DNA of 64,000 nucleotides from Phocaeicola faecium. Lineage in GTDB: Bacteria > Bacteroidota > Bacteroidia > Bacteroidales > Bacteroidaceae. Positions 41,988 through 50,937 of this stretch are shown here, in pieces. Location of the stretch: assembly GCF_014837055.1 (NCBI RefSeq), contig NZ_JACSPQ010000009.1:1-64000 (forward strand), in the 5' to 3' direction. A program made the position numbers and the translations under genes. Within the stretch, counting starts at the first letter, position 1. Each line of letters begins with the position of its first letter. Below the pieces are notes generated by a model that was given only the letters and a program-made list of their open reading frames with translations, had not been told where the DNA came from and did not search any database.

Positions 41988-43229
41988 ATGGAGAAGAACT
42001 ATTATTCACTTAAAGATTTTGAGTTGTCACTCAAAGAAAATGCCATTGAAAGGGCAAATGACTTTCAAAAGTATATCAATCAACTAAACGGTTTTGGTTG
42101 TAAAAGTTATTGGATTGCCTCACACACAGGAATTGGGGCAACCATGAACATTGAAGGATATGATAAACCTGTTATCAGCTTTATAGCGAATGACTATTTA
42201 GGCATGTCGCAAAGGGAAGAAACCATTTATGCCGGAATCGAAGCCTTAAAGAAATACGGAACAGGGGCATGTGCAGCGCAAGTAATAGGAGGCTATTTAG
42301 ACATACACAAACAGCTGGAAGAAGAAATTGCTTCGTTTGTCGGACAAGAAGATGCCATCTTGTTTTCTTCCGGATTCGGAGCCAATGCCGGCATACTCAG
42401 AGCGTTATTAGGGAAAAACGACATTGCGCTTACCGACCCGTTTATCCATACCAGCACGTTAGCCGGACTGCATGGAACTAACATAAAACGTATAGGGCAT
42501 AATGATTTGGAGTATCTGGAAATGGTATTAAAGGAGGTAAAAGACCAATACGAAACAAAACTTGTCATTATCGATGGAGTATATTCGCAAGACGGCGACC
42601 TGTCCGCACTCCCGGGAATTATCGCCCTTTGCAAGAAATACGATGCGATGTTGATGGTGGACGATGCGCACGGCATCGGCGTGATGGGCGCGAACGGCAG
42701 GGGAACCGCAGAACATTTTGACTGTTTGGGGCAAATAGATATTATAACAGGAACATTCAGCAAATCGTTCGGCTGTGTGGGAGGCTTTGCAGCGGCTTCA
42801 AAGAAACTCATCCAATACCTCCGTTTCTATGCCGACAGCAATGTATTTTCGGCTGCGCCGACACCCCAAGTTACGGCATCCGTATTAAAAGCACTTGAAC
42901 TAATCAAAACCCGACCGGAAATTCGCCAAAAACTATGGGACAATACCAACTACCTGCGGAAAGAACTGATGGAAAGAGGATTCGACATAGGAAAATCCGT
43001 ATCCCCCATCTTCCCTATTATGGTAAGAGATAATAAAAAAGTCTATCAGATAGCCAAAATGTTGCAGGAAAGAGGTATCTTTACCATTGCTATTGTATAT
43101 CCGGCGGTCCGGACTAAGGAAGCAAGATTACGCGTCAGCATCCTGTCTACCCACGAGAAAGAACATCTTGATTGCTTGGTCAGTGCACTGGAGGAAATCA
43201 ACCAAACTATACCAATAAAAAAACAATAA
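41988..43229 (+). CDS. Alpha-oxoamine synthase (serine palmitoyltransferase/AONS family)
   Basis: This 413-residue PLP enzyme joins an amino acid to an acyl-CoA with loss of CO2. Seen are the family segments SFIANDYLGMS, GYLDIHKQLEEEIA, VDDAHGIGVMG and TFSKSFGCVGG, with the PLP lysine at Lys259. The family contains serine palmitoyltransferase, 8-amino-7-oxononanoate synthase, KBL and aminoketone signal synthases. No biotin genes are nearby, so a lipid or amino-ketone product is more likely. The ATG at 41988 gives the family-like N-terminus. It is accessory, since it lies among mobile cargo. Confidence 0.83.
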   Translation: MEKNYYSLKDFELSLKENAIERANDFQKYINQLNGFGCKSYWIASHTGIGATMNIEGYDKPVISFIANDYLGMSQREETIYAGIEALKKYGTGACAAQVIGGYLDIHKQLEEEIASFVGQEDAILFSSGFGANAGILRALLGKNDIALTDPFIHTSTLAGLHGTNIKRIGHNDLEYLEMVLKEVKDQYETKLVIIDGVYSQDGDLSALPGIIALCKKYDAMLMVDDAHGIGVMGANGRGTAEHFDCLGQIDIITGTFSKSFGCVGGFAAASKKLIQYLRFYADSNVFSAAPTPQVTASVLKALELIKTRPEIRQKLWDNTNYLRKELMERGFDIGKSVSPIFPIMVRDNKKVYQIAKMLQERGIFTIAIVYPAVRTKEARLRVSILSTHEKEHLDCLVSALEEINQTIPIKKQ

Positions 43230-43399
43230 TGAAACAGACAACTATATGGTCTATATTCATTAAGAAAAGCAATTAAACTTGTAAACAAGGTAATATTTTT
43301 ATTGATAAATATATCTCATGCACTATAAGTCAGAGACATACAGAATAATGACAAGTCATTAATTATCAATATTCAATATAATCCCTATTACAAAGAAAT

Positions 43400-43470
43400 C
43401 ACTTGAAACACAAATTTTAGGGGAGTCATATTTACAATAAACAACTCCTTTAAAATTTGTGCCACAAGTG
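43400..43470. repeat. Large 71-nt imperfect palindrome
   Basis: The arms CACTTG-AAA-18 nt and 18 nt-CCA-CAAGTG pair with symmetrical bulges: 43409-43426 pairs with 43444-43461 (two mismatches) and 43400-43405 pairs with 43465-43470. The loop has 17 nt. No T-run follows. It stands in a 500-bp gene-free region after the oxoamine synthase. It may be a terminator, an RNA structure or a miniature palindromic element. Confidence 0.6.
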
Positions 43471-43737
43471 ACAATATCTATTCACGCCTGCGGTTCTATA
43501 TTTTACCCAATACATAGAGGATATAACAAACATATCTTTATCAAAATACATTGGATATTTATGTTGGAGCAATACAATATAAAAACAGAGTTTATATGAA
43601 CAATAATAAGATATTCAGTAACAATGACAATTAATGTAAAAAGAAAGAACCTTATTCATATTATAGAAAGTTATTATTACGACAAACGTATATTTCTCTT
43701 GATAATCAATCCAACACATTTTGCAATGTTTATACTA
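43471..43737. other. AT-rich gene-free stretch
   Basis: No convincing gene, promoter or repeat was seen between the palindrome and the end of the minus-strand lipoprotein gene. The open frame on the plus strand there lies antisense to that gene and has no ribosome-binding site. Confidence 0.4.
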
Positions 43738-44190
43738 CTAATTTGTCATATTGCAAGTATATTCCTGATAATTTTTATAGTGTTGATTAGGATATTCCAA
43801 AGGATCGTCCCAGGTTTCATATATACATAACTGAGAAGAAGTTAACTCAACTATCTCCCAAAAACAGTCTAAATCCAAATATATATACTTAAAATTAGGA
43901 GTTGTGAAAGTCCAATGAAAATACGAGATTCGATCTTCCTGTTTTCCATCAACATAGATTGCTTTCTCCTTATAAATTCCCTGCCCATTCTTTTTAAAAA
44001 CATAACTTGCATATATATCAATCTCTGTTCCATCACTAAGTACAGAGTGATATTGTCTATTCCATTCTTTTTCCGTTAAGTTAGTTATTATAGCATTCCC
44101 ACTTTCGCCATAATATCCGTTTTTCTCTATGCAGCCTAAAAAAATGACAAAAAAAGAGACTGCTACAACAATATTAATCGACCTTTTCAT
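43738..44190 (-). CDS. Small lipoprotein of unknown function
   Basis: This 150-residue protein has a lipoprotein signal (VIFLGC) and a beta-rich body. The start at 44190 was chosen because it begins the signal (MKRSINIV). It lies 68 bp after the next upstream gene on the same strand and probably shares its transcript. No family is recognised. Confidence 0.68.
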   Translation of the reverse strand: MKRSINIVVAVSFFVIFLGCIEKNGYYGESGNAIITNLTEKEWNRQYHSVLSDGTEIDIYASYVFKKNGQGIYKEKAIYVDGKQEDRISYFHWTFTTPNFKYIYLDLDCFWEIVELTSSQLCIYETWDDPLEYPNQHYKNYQEYTCNMTN

Positions 44191-44258
44191 ATCCTCAAAA
44201 TTAACGAATAGAGGATGACATATATAGCACATCCCCTATTCATTTATAACCACCACTG

Positions 44259-45008
44259 TCAATCCGTAAAATTAATCTGCACTGAAGCACCAGAGCTCAA
44301 AGTCCTCCCAGTCGCAGTAAAATCCCAAAAAGTAGAAGCAGAACCACTAGTCCACGTATAAGCTACATACCCTGTTGAGCTTGTCCCTGATAAGACTAAT
44401 CCAGACGAATGATTATTCGTACACTCAGCGCCAGAAGTATTACATTTCAACTCAACCAAATAATAACCAAAAGATATTATTTGTATATTTGTATGGATTG
44501 TAGACCCAGCCGTGAAAGAAGCGAAACCGGATTTTACAAAACTTGATAAAGAAATCGATTGATAAGTAGCTCTAGACAATGGCATGTCATATTTGGCTTT
44601 TTCAATTTCAGTAGGGCAATCATGATTCAATTCCTTAACATAAGTTTCTCCACCATAAGTAGAATAAACAATCTTACTTATCTCAGGATCCTTAGCATAA
44701 GCTTGAAGTTGATCATTCAACTCTTGCAAACCCTTTTCAAACCGCTGATAATTGGCAGGACTTACTTTTTTAAGTTCCAACCAATCATTATCAGTCAAAT
44801 AAGACATAACAGACGTTCGTTTGTTTTCATTAATGTAATATTCATCAGTAGAACGATTAATGTCTACAAACTTTGAAAGAATCTGAGCATCAGTTTGATA
44901 ATCCCTCATGACAGGAGATTCTGCTACGATTTCTTCATCTTGCGAACAAGATGTGAAAGCCATACCGCTTAATAACAGTAAAGCAAACGGAAAGAACATT
45001 TTTCTCAT
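44259..45008 (-). CDS. Secreted lipoprotein of unknown function
   Basis: This 249-residue protein has a lipoprotein signal (MAFTSC), a helical N-terminal half (WLELKKVSPANYQRFEKGLQ) and a Ser/Thr/Gly-rich beta C-terminal half (SGLVLSGTSSTGYVAYTWTS) resembling an exported effector-like or adhesin-like domain. The start at 45008 (MRKMFFPFALLLLSGMAF) gives the signal peptide. It is first in a two-gene unit behind promoter C. Confidence 0.68.
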   Translation of the reverse strand: MRKMFFPFALLLLSGMAFTSCSQDEEIVAESPVMRDYQTDAQILSKFVDINRSTDEYYINENKRTSVMSYLTDNDWLELKKVSPANYQRFEKGLQELNDQLQAYAKDPEISKIVYSTYGGETYVKELNHDCPTEIEKAKYDMPLSRATYQSISLSSFVKSGFASFTAGSTIHTNIQIISFGYYLVELKCNTSGAECTNNHSSGLVLSGTSSTGYVAYTWTSGSASTFWDFTATGRTLSSGASVQINFTD

Positions 45009-45035
45009 AATAGAACTATTTTTAAATTTGCAATA

Positions 45036-45057
45036 CAAATATACAATTTATATTGTA
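45036..45057 (-). promoter_or_regulatory. Operator-promoter C with perfect TACAAT-N4-ATTGTA palindrome
   Basis: TACAAT-TTAT-ATTGTA occupies 45042-45057 and directly abuts the minus-strand -7 element TATTTG (45036-45041). It drives the lipoprotein pair. It matches the palindrome upstream of the TetR gene (48444-48459) in both arms and spacer length. Confidence 0.65.
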
Positions 45058-45223
45058 TATAATAAGAGAAAACATTTGTTTTATTGAAAAAATATATTAT
45101 ATTTCATATAATTTATCACTACTTAAATATTACATAACAATAACATTTTTCTACCCTTCAAAAACGACACCAAATAATATCTAAACCAAAAGATTTGAAT
45201 TAAAAACAAGATTTCTGTACCCG

Positions 45224-46765
45224 TTATAGACTGTATGTCAGCAGCAACTGAAAACTGAGCTGTTTGCTGTCTATAAAGAAACCGTAAGCAGAGAGCGATG
45301 AGGATATTCCCACGCTCCTGTTATAAAGGGTGCTTCTGCGGAACCAGTCACACCGGGCGGTAAGAGACAGATTGTTCCACACCTTGTAATCGATTTGTCC
45401 CTCAAGGTGATAGAAAGTGCCTCGCGAACTGTCGCCCTCTACATCAACAGGAGGGTCGGCCGGATTGGGAGAATAACCCTTGTCTGAATACCAGTCATTC
45501 CGTGAATGCAGCCTGTAGAACTGATTGTTCAGGGAAAATGAGATTTTATCGTCACACACAGAACCTTTTAATTTCAATTTAGCCGAAAATCCCGAACCCC
45601 AATTATAATTGCGATGGTAAAACCGATAAAAATCGCTGAGAACGCCACCCAGCAGAATGCCGTTTACATGCCCCGCCACGTGAAGCGTAAAACGAGGCAG
45701 TTGATAACCAAACATAATGCCTCCGCCTGCCGATGCCGGAGTGCCGAGCTTGTAAGGGACGACACAAGGCTCCAAGACACCCGGCGTATAATCGGTACGT
45801 ATGGTATCTGAGTCGAAAAAATCGAAATGCTGGTACAGCCCCAGCGTGAGGTTGCATCTTTTAGTGTCGATAACTTCTTTAGTGAATAAGCTGCCTATGA
45901 TTTCCACCCGGCTGAACACGGGTTGCGTTTTCATTACATTCAGTTCCATCAAAAGTGAAAAATAGTCGTATGGCTTTCTGGAGGAGGAATAACGGTCGCC
46001 ATACTCCAAATCAATGCGAGCGCTTGCCCCTGCTTTTAGAAGGCAGTCGTTGTCATGGGATGTCAAAAGGCGCGTTCCCAGCGAAACGTCAAGTTTGTAA
46101 GGAGGATTTCCAAATTCTTTTCCGGCAATCGATTTCCTCTCCCAAGCCTCTCCAGTAAGGATACGGGTCAGCCCTCTCATGGGTGAAAGCAGGAAAGACA
46201 AGGCTTCCCGCCCGAAGCGTTCACTTCCTGAAGTACGGTTGTCTAACATAAGGTCGGAAGTGCGGTAAAACACTTCTCCCAAGGCTGCACCACCTATAGG
46301 GGTAGCTATAATATCGTTCTTCGATGGGTATTCACTTTCCATAAACAACTCCCACATGGCACTTCCTCCTAAAGCAAAGAGTTCCGATTGCCAAAAATTA
46401 AATCCATTTGCCCGTCCAGCGTTGAAATACAAAGAGCCATGATAGGGATGGGCAAACATGTTTGTACTTAGATGGTCGTTGTCCCAGTCAAACCCATGCT
46501 TGAAGTTTGCCTTTATGGTTTTCAGCGAAATATACGAATAATGCCCCTTCAATACGTATCTGTCGAATGCCCAAAGCCCTACGTTTAGCCCGAATGTTTC
46601 ACCGACCGCCCTCCAGAAATGCTTCTTCTTACAATTAGTAGTATCACAGAAATGAGACATTTTTCCATTGCCTATTTTGTATAGAAACAAACTGTCAATA
46701 GACTGGGATTGCACATTAAAAACAGCCCCAATTAATACCGCTAAAAGCAAGAATATTCGAATCAT
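45224..46765 (-). CDS. DUF3943-type outer membrane protein
   Basis: This 513-residue protein has a signal peptide (MIRIFLLLAVLIGAVFNVQS) and the DUF3943 segment FDWDNDHLSTNMFAHPYHGS near residue 90, followed by a barrel-like C-terminal half with alternating strands. DUF3943 proteins are predicted outer-membrane proteins without a known role. Its GC content is higher than that of its neighbours, so it may have a different origin or be older cargo. Confidence 0.8.
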   Translation of the reverse strand: MIRIFLLLAVLIGAVFNVQSQSIDSLFLYKIGNGKMSHFCDTTNCKKKHFWRAVGETFGLNVGLWAFDRYVLKGHYSYISLKTIKANFKHGFDWDNDHLSTNMFAHPYHGSLYFNAGRANGFNFWQSELFALGGSAMWELFMESEYPSKNDIIATPIGGAALGEVFYRTSDLMLDNRTSGSERFGREALSFLLSPMRGLTRILTGEAWERKSIAGKEFGNPPYKLDVSLGTRLLTSHDNDCLLKAGASARIDLEYGDRYSSSRKPYDYFSLLMELNVMKTQPVFSRVEIIGSLFTKEVIDTKRCNLTLGLYQHFDFFDSDTIRTDYTPGVLEPCVVPYKLGTPASAGGGIMFGYQLPRFTLHVAGHVNGILLGGVLSDFYRFYHRNYNWGSGFSAKLKLKGSVCDDKISFSLNNQFYRLHSRNDWYSDKGYSPNPADPPVDVEGDSSRGTFYHLEGQIDYKVWNNLSLTARCDWFRRSTLYNRSVGISSSLSAYGFFIDSKQLSFQLLLTYSL

Positions 46766-46871
46766 AACCTAGATGGATTTACAGTATTTTTCACGATAAA
46801 ATTTACGTCATGACGCTATAAATATGAATCATCTTATTAAAAACCTCATGATACAATTACTCCCAAAGTGC

Positions 46872-46901
46872 CATTATGAGATCTTTTCAGTTCTCATAAT
46901 G
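46872..46901 (-). terminator. Hairpin after the beta-gamma-crystallin gene
   Basis: The arms 46872-46881 and 46892-46901 pair perfectly, and further pairs extend outward to about 46858 and 46914. It lies about 75 bp beyond the minus-strand stop at 46977. Confidence 0.55.
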
Positions 46902-46976
46902 ACACCCGGGAGAGTAAATTGAATCAATTGCATATTCTTATAAACAAAGCAATAGATTCAGGGAAATTACAAGATA

Positions 46977-47765
46977 TCAAAAAGAAGGTTGATATTGCCC
47001 TTTTTGCGCAAAAAAGAATTTAAAGGAACTCATTTTGTCATTAAATCCGGGTAAGCTACTATACCTTTTCACTTCAGCGGCTGCTGCAATACAAGTGATA
47101 GTCCTATCAGAGAAACCATGATCATCATATCCTATAAATACAGCATCAATATTGGTGCATGGATATTCAAACGAGCCTAACTTAAGTGTTTGATTAGGAT
47201 CATTAGGTAAATTATTTGTCAAGACAAGAGATGAACATTTATCATTAAATCCATTTACGTCTTTTAAATTGGTAACTTCTACTGACTTTTCAGATTCAGT
47301 TAAAGCAAATGTCAGATTCCTATCTTTAAAATCACGATCATCATATAATACAACAGTTGCAAGATCATCATATCCTGCACGCGTCATATCCCCATTGGAT
47401 TCTATTCTGGTAGTGGGAATCTCTTTAATAAGCGTAATTCCTTCTGAATCGAAAGCTGTTTGTAAGTTTTCATAGAGTATAATACTACTTGAATCCTTTA
47501 CAAATATCGATAATTCAGTATTATCTTTAAGTTCCTGACTGTATATCTGTGAGAACTCTTCATCCAAGAATATGAAATCACCATTTTCATCATAAGCAAT
47601 AGGAACATTCTGAAAAACATTGCCTTTATAAGTAATGTTCAGAAATTCTTGCGGTTCAGGTTTTACTTCCCCTTCCTGCGGAACAACTTCTTCATTGCTA
47701 CATGCAGTAAAACACAATAGCGTAACCACTAAAATACTTTGAAACAAAAAAATGAACTTCTTCAT
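46977..47765 (-). CDS. Lipoprotein with beta-gamma-crystallin domain
   Basis: This 262-residue protein has a lipoprotein signal (LLCFTAC) and a C-terminal domain with two Greek-key motifs. Each ends in the calcium-type signature: GFNDKCSS and GFNDKMSS, preceded by VVLYDDRDFKDRNL and FIGYDDHGFSDRTI. Beta-gamma-crystallin domains of bacteria bind calcium and stabilise surface proteins or toxins. The start at 47765 was chosen as the beginning of the signal. It has its own promoter D. Confidence 0.8.
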   Translation of the reverse strand: MKKFIFLFQSILVVTLLCFTACSNEEVVPQEGEVKPEPQEFLNITYKGNVFQNVPIAYDENGDFIFLDEEFSQIYSQELKDNTELSIFVKDSSSIILYENLQTAFDSEGITLIKEIPTTRIESNGDMTRAGYDDLATVVLYDDRDFKDRNLTFALTESEKSVEVTNLKDVNGFNDKCSSLVLTNNLPNDPNQTLKLGSFEYPCTNIDAVFIGYDDHGFSDRTITCIAAAAEVKRYSSLPGFNDKMSSFKFFFAQKGQYQPSF

Positions 47766-47807
47766 AAACAATAAATTTAATAGATTAAACAATAGAATCA
47801 AGCGATA

Positions 47808-47836
47808 CAAATATGCAATATATATTTTATATTGTA
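47808..47836 (-). promoter_or_regulatory. Operator-promoter D of the crystallin gene
   Basis: On the minus strand, TAAAAT-N4-ATTGCA-TATTTG shows the same palindrome plus -7 layout with one mismatch per arm, and one more TACAAT half-site lies 1 bp further upstream (47831-47836). Confidence 0.5.
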
Positions 47837-48443
47837 ATGAATTTATACATTTTTAAATTATACTGATTACTTTAAATTATGCAACCACATAACAATCAGT
47901 ATAAAAACTGGAAGGTCAATCACCCAATTACCCAATTTATGGTGAATGACTATGCACGACACAAAGCATAAAGATCATGACACAAATCCATACTATATAC
48001 AGCCTAGAAATCGAGTATATCACAAAATGATAAATAGTAGACATTATATCGAATAAGGTTTTAGTGTGCTGATAATCATAAGTCCTATTCCCATTCTGTA
48101 TAAACTCTTAGATAAAACAAGAATTAGAGGGAGAAAAATCTTTTTTGGTCGTAAAAAGCACCATCTATTTTTCCTTTAACAAAAGGATAACACAAGAATA
48201 TAGTCAAAAGCAGCATAATGTCCAACTCTACAAAATCACCCTATAACTATCTTGAAATTAGCTAAGTTTTAAACTAAGTAAAACACGTAAGAAATTACAA
48301 AAGAATTGTAGATTACCTGAAGAACTAAGCACATGAAAAAGTTGTCTAATAGACAAGCCCATCCTATCAATTTTATAAATCATGACAGAAAATAATAAAA
48401 AGTCAATTAAATCGCAAAGAAATTGCAGAAAAAAACATATATT
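47837..48443. other. Gene-free region before the TetR gene
   Basis: About 600 bp of AT-rich sequence. A minus-strand open frame of 81 residues at 48258-48503 lacks a ribosome-binding site and overlaps the operator, and is not accepted. Nothing else was recognised. Confidence 0.4.
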
Positions 48444-48459
48444 TACAATCGAAATTGTA
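48438..48459 (+). promoter_or_regulatory. Palindromic operator upstream of the TetR gene
   Basis: TACAAT-CGAA-ATTGTA occupies 48444-48459, overlapping a -7-like TATATTTA at 48438-48445. The TetR ATG is at 48578. The same palindrome stands at promoter C. Confidence 0.6.
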
Positions 48460-48577
48460 TAATCAGCAACTCGTACCAAAAAAGCAAGATTACACATCTG
48501 CACCTTAAAAACGTCTTGATCGTTTGGTCAATGTGCTGAAGAAAAATCAAACAAATAATACCAATTTTAAAAGTGAC

Positions 48578-49297
48578 ATGGAACACATCAGAAGAAAAAG
48601 AAGAAGTAATAAAGAAATTGAAGACACTATTATAGAAGTAGCAACCCAATCTATTATAGAGAAAGGCTTTAATGGAATTACAGCTACGGGCATCATGCAA
48701 AAAGCCTCGATAGAACCCGTACAGTTCTATCGGAGATACAATGATCTGAACGGATTCATTGATGAATATGTAAAAAGATTCGATTATTGGTTTAGCGATG
48801 TTGCAAAATCATACAGCAACATAAACGATGATAAAGAACAATACAAGAAAATCATCTGTGGATTGCTTGACTCATTGCTTGACAACAAAATCATGCAACA
48901 ACTACTTGTATGGGAATTGACTGAACATAATCCAACAAGTAGACGAACAGCCCAATTAAGGGAGTTGCATACCCTTCCTTTATGTTCAAAATACTCTAAG
49001 ATATTTGAGGAGTCAGACATTGATATAGTGGCTATTTCTGCATTTTTGATAGGAGGCATTTATTACCTTGTACTACACAAAGATTTATCCACTTTTAGTG
49101 GAATTGATCTGAATAAAAAAGGAGATAAAGAAAGACTATATAAAGCCATCAATCAATTATCAGAAATTCTTTTCTCATCCATATATCCATCAAAGGAAAC
49201 TGTTGAGATTGCAAAAAAAATGAAAGCAGACAATATTTCAACCGATAAGATTATGGAATATACCAATTTGTCGGAAGAACTTATAAATTCCCTATAA
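48578..49297 (+). CDS. TetR-family transcription regulator
   Basis: This 239-residue protein has an N-terminal TetR HTH (IEDTIIEVATQSIIEKGFNG, then ITATGIMQKASIEPVQFYRR) and a helical ligand domain. The ATG at 48578 was chosen; the upstream codon at 48524 is TTG. A palindrome matching those at cargo promoters lies 119 bp upstream. It is a candidate regulator of the lipoprotein and protease cargo. Ligand and sense of control are unknown. Confidence 0.82.
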   Translation: MEHIRRKRRSNKEIEDTIIEVATQSIIEKGFNGITATGIMQKASIEPVQFYRRYNDLNGFIDEYVKRFDYWFSDVAKSYSNINDDKEQYKKIICGLLDSLLDNKIMQQLLVWELTEHNPTSRRTAQLRELHTLPLCSKYSKIFEESDIDIVAISAFLIGGIYYLVLHKDLSTFSGIDLNKKGDKERLYKAINQLSEILFSSIYPSKETVEIAKKMKADNISTDKIMEYTNLSEELINSL

Positions 49298-49327
49298 AAT
49301 ATCTACTTGAATATATTATCTTATTAA

Positions 49328-49366
49328 GAGCCATATATACTCTATCTTTGAGTAATAATATGGCTC
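49328..49366. terminator. Bidirectional terminator between convergent genes
   Basis: GAGCCATAT (49328-49336) pairs with ATATGGCTC (49358-49366), with an inner ACTC/GAGT pairing. It separates the TetR gene from the minus-strand maintenance genes. Confidence 0.65.
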
Positions 49367-49378
49367 ATTCAATAAAAT

Positions 49379-49687
49379 TTACTGAAGATAAATAGGCTCA
49401 GTGCCCTTATTGTACATATACATCGGGTCATTACGGAATCCCTCAAAGCACACATTAAAATCATCAAAATCCCGCTCTGTAGCCCAACGAACTTTATCGT
49501 CAAAGGAGACATACCGTCTCATATTGATAGCATCCAACAAAGAAACACAATCCCCCGGTTCAACCGCCAATGCAACCACAAAAGATGTCTTGTCCGGGTA
49601 GATATATCCCAGCATCCTTTCATTAAGTACCACTAGGCGGATAACATATTCACCCAACTTCGGTATATTGTTCAGTCTAACTTCCAT
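49379..49687 (-). CDS. Unknown small protein of the maintenance block
   Basis: This 102-residue protein (MEVRLNNIPKLGEYVIRLVV) is soluble, acidic and without a family I recognise. It is the last gene of a minus-strand row shared by many Bacteroidales mobile elements. Gene order is the only hint to a role in plasmid upkeep. Confidence 0.6.
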   Translation of the reverse strand: MEVRLNNIPKLGEYVIRLVVLNERMLGYIYPDKTSFVVALAVEPGDCVSLLDAINMRRYVSFDDKVRWATERDFDDFNVCFEGFRNDPMYMYNKGTEPIYLQ

Positions 49688-49714
49688 AATCCATTACTCT
49701 ATTTTAATGATTCA

Positions 49715-49948
49715 TCACTTCCGGAAAAAATACTCTATCGCCGAATGCACCAAGATATAGTGGGTGTCCGTCTGTCTGCACCGGTCGGCATAAGGATTGG
49801 GGAACTGCAATGCCAAAGAATCATAGACATGCGGAAGCTCCTTTTTGATGCGATTGACAAGAAGCCTGTAAGAGCAGCGTCTTGAACGGCGCATAAGGCA
49901 CAGCCATTCCTGCATGGTCAGCAGCGTACAATTCGTTTCGTAAGTCAT
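49715..49948 (-). CDS. Small basic protein of the maintenance block
   Basis: This 77-residue protein begins MTYETNCTLLTMQEWLCLMR and is rich in Arg and Cys (RRSRRCSYRLLVNRIKKELP), a sequence pattern seen in small proteins of Bacteroidales conjugative elements. The start at 49948 was chosen as the family-like start. The function is unknown. Confidence 0.6.
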   Translation of the reverse strand: MTYETNCTLLTMQEWLCLMRRSRRCSYRLLVNRIKKELPHVYDSLALQFPNPYADRCRQTDTHYILVHSAIEYFFRK

Positions 49949-50000
49949 AGGATAACAGTTTTTAGCAGGGTAGGGAATAACCCTACCCATGAATTATCAG

Positions 50001-50552
50001 TTACACAATCTCAATCTCATGCACCTGCAAGAACGAATGCGTGTTCCATTCGGCAAGCATCGGTTCCACATCTTCAAATTGCCTGACCTCAACACCTGTC
50101 ATCTCCCTGATTACAGAAGCTACTTCTTCAAAATCTTCAAAGTACCCACACCCTCTGCCCTCGCTGTACATCATGTATCTGGCAGAGAAGAATAGACCTT
50201 CCGCATCATTCGTTTGGAAGATTTCCATACCCGGTTCTTCCGTATAATAATACGTATGCAACCCGTATTTGTCGGCAATCCTTTGCATCAGTTCCTCACA
50301 AGCGCACCAAGCGGTTACCGTTGAGAGCCGGACTCCCACAAGCCCATTACTGACCTCATGAAGTTCATCGTCAAGATAAGAAACCTCACCTCTGCATGGA
50401 ATATCCATATCGCATGATTCAGGCAACAAGGCTTTCCTCACAGAAACCAGCCAACAATCGACGCTTACAGCCTGTTCCAAATCAACCAATAACCTGCGTG
50501 CATTCTCTGTTGCACCCACAAACAAATAATCCGTTGAACACCAATTTGGCAT
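50001..50552 (-). CDS. Api92/DUF1281-like protein
   Basis: This 183-residue protein begins MPNWCSTDYLFVG, the typical start of the Api92-like ferredoxin-fold family on phages and mobile elements. The length is normal. The start at 50552 was chosen over one 24 bp upstream because of that motif. The function is unknown. It ends close to its neighbour at 49948. Confidence 0.72.
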   Translation of the reverse strand: MPNWCSTDYLFVGATENARRLLVDLEQAVSVDCWLVSVRKALLPESCDMDIPCRGEVSYLDDELHEVSNGLVGVRLSTVTAWCACEELMQRIADKYGLHTYYYTEEPGMEIFQTNDAEGLFFSARYMMYSEGRGCGYFEDFEEVASVIREMTGVEVRQFEDVEPMLAEWNTHSFLQVHEIEIV

Positions 50553-50556
50553 AACA

Positions 50557-50913
50557 TTACATTTTAAATTTAACAACTATGGATTCATCTCTCACAAAAA
50601 GGGATTTCAGGCAATCATCTACAGTCTGACCCTCCGGCAATTCACAATCCACCTCAGCCGTAATCCCGTGAAATTCCAGTTCCGCAATTTCCGAAAGGGT
50701 AAAATACCCCCATTCCCATTCAAGGATATGGCAATACCCAAAGAAAATCCAATCCTCGTCTTTTTGTTTCTCTGCTTCGGTAACAAGCCACACGGCAGAA
50801 GTGAACGGCATGAAAAACTTGGCAATTACAGTAGCCTCAAACCCCTTTCCCTCTTTGGAATACAAAGAAGCGGAAGCAAATGCACCCAGCATCGAATCTG
50901 TTATCTGTATCAT
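50557..50913 (-). CDS. DUF2958-type protein
   Basis: This 118-residue protein has the DUF2958 pattern (VIAKFFMPFTSAVWLVTEAE, FFGYCHILEWEWGYFTLSEI). The upstream in-frame codon at 50919 is TTG, so ATG at 50913 is preferred. DUF2958 proteins ride on conjugative elements and have no assigned role. It is the first gene behind leader repeat 1. Confidence 0.72.
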   Translation of the reverse strand: MIQITDSMLGAFASASLYSKEGKGFEATVIAKFFMPFTSAVWLVTEAEKQKDEDWIFFGYCHILEWEWGYFTLSEIAELEFHGITAEVDCELPEGQTVDDCLKSLFVRDESIVVKFKM

Positions 50914-50937
50914 ACGCAAAGAATTAAAAAATTAAAC

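Noticed and set aside
43624-43830. 68-residue plus-strand frame
   Set aside because: It overlaps the minus-strand lipoprotein gene and lacks any promoter or family.
48258-48503. 81-residue minus-strand frame before the TetR gene
   Set aside because: No ribosome-binding site; its start region overlaps the palindromic operator.
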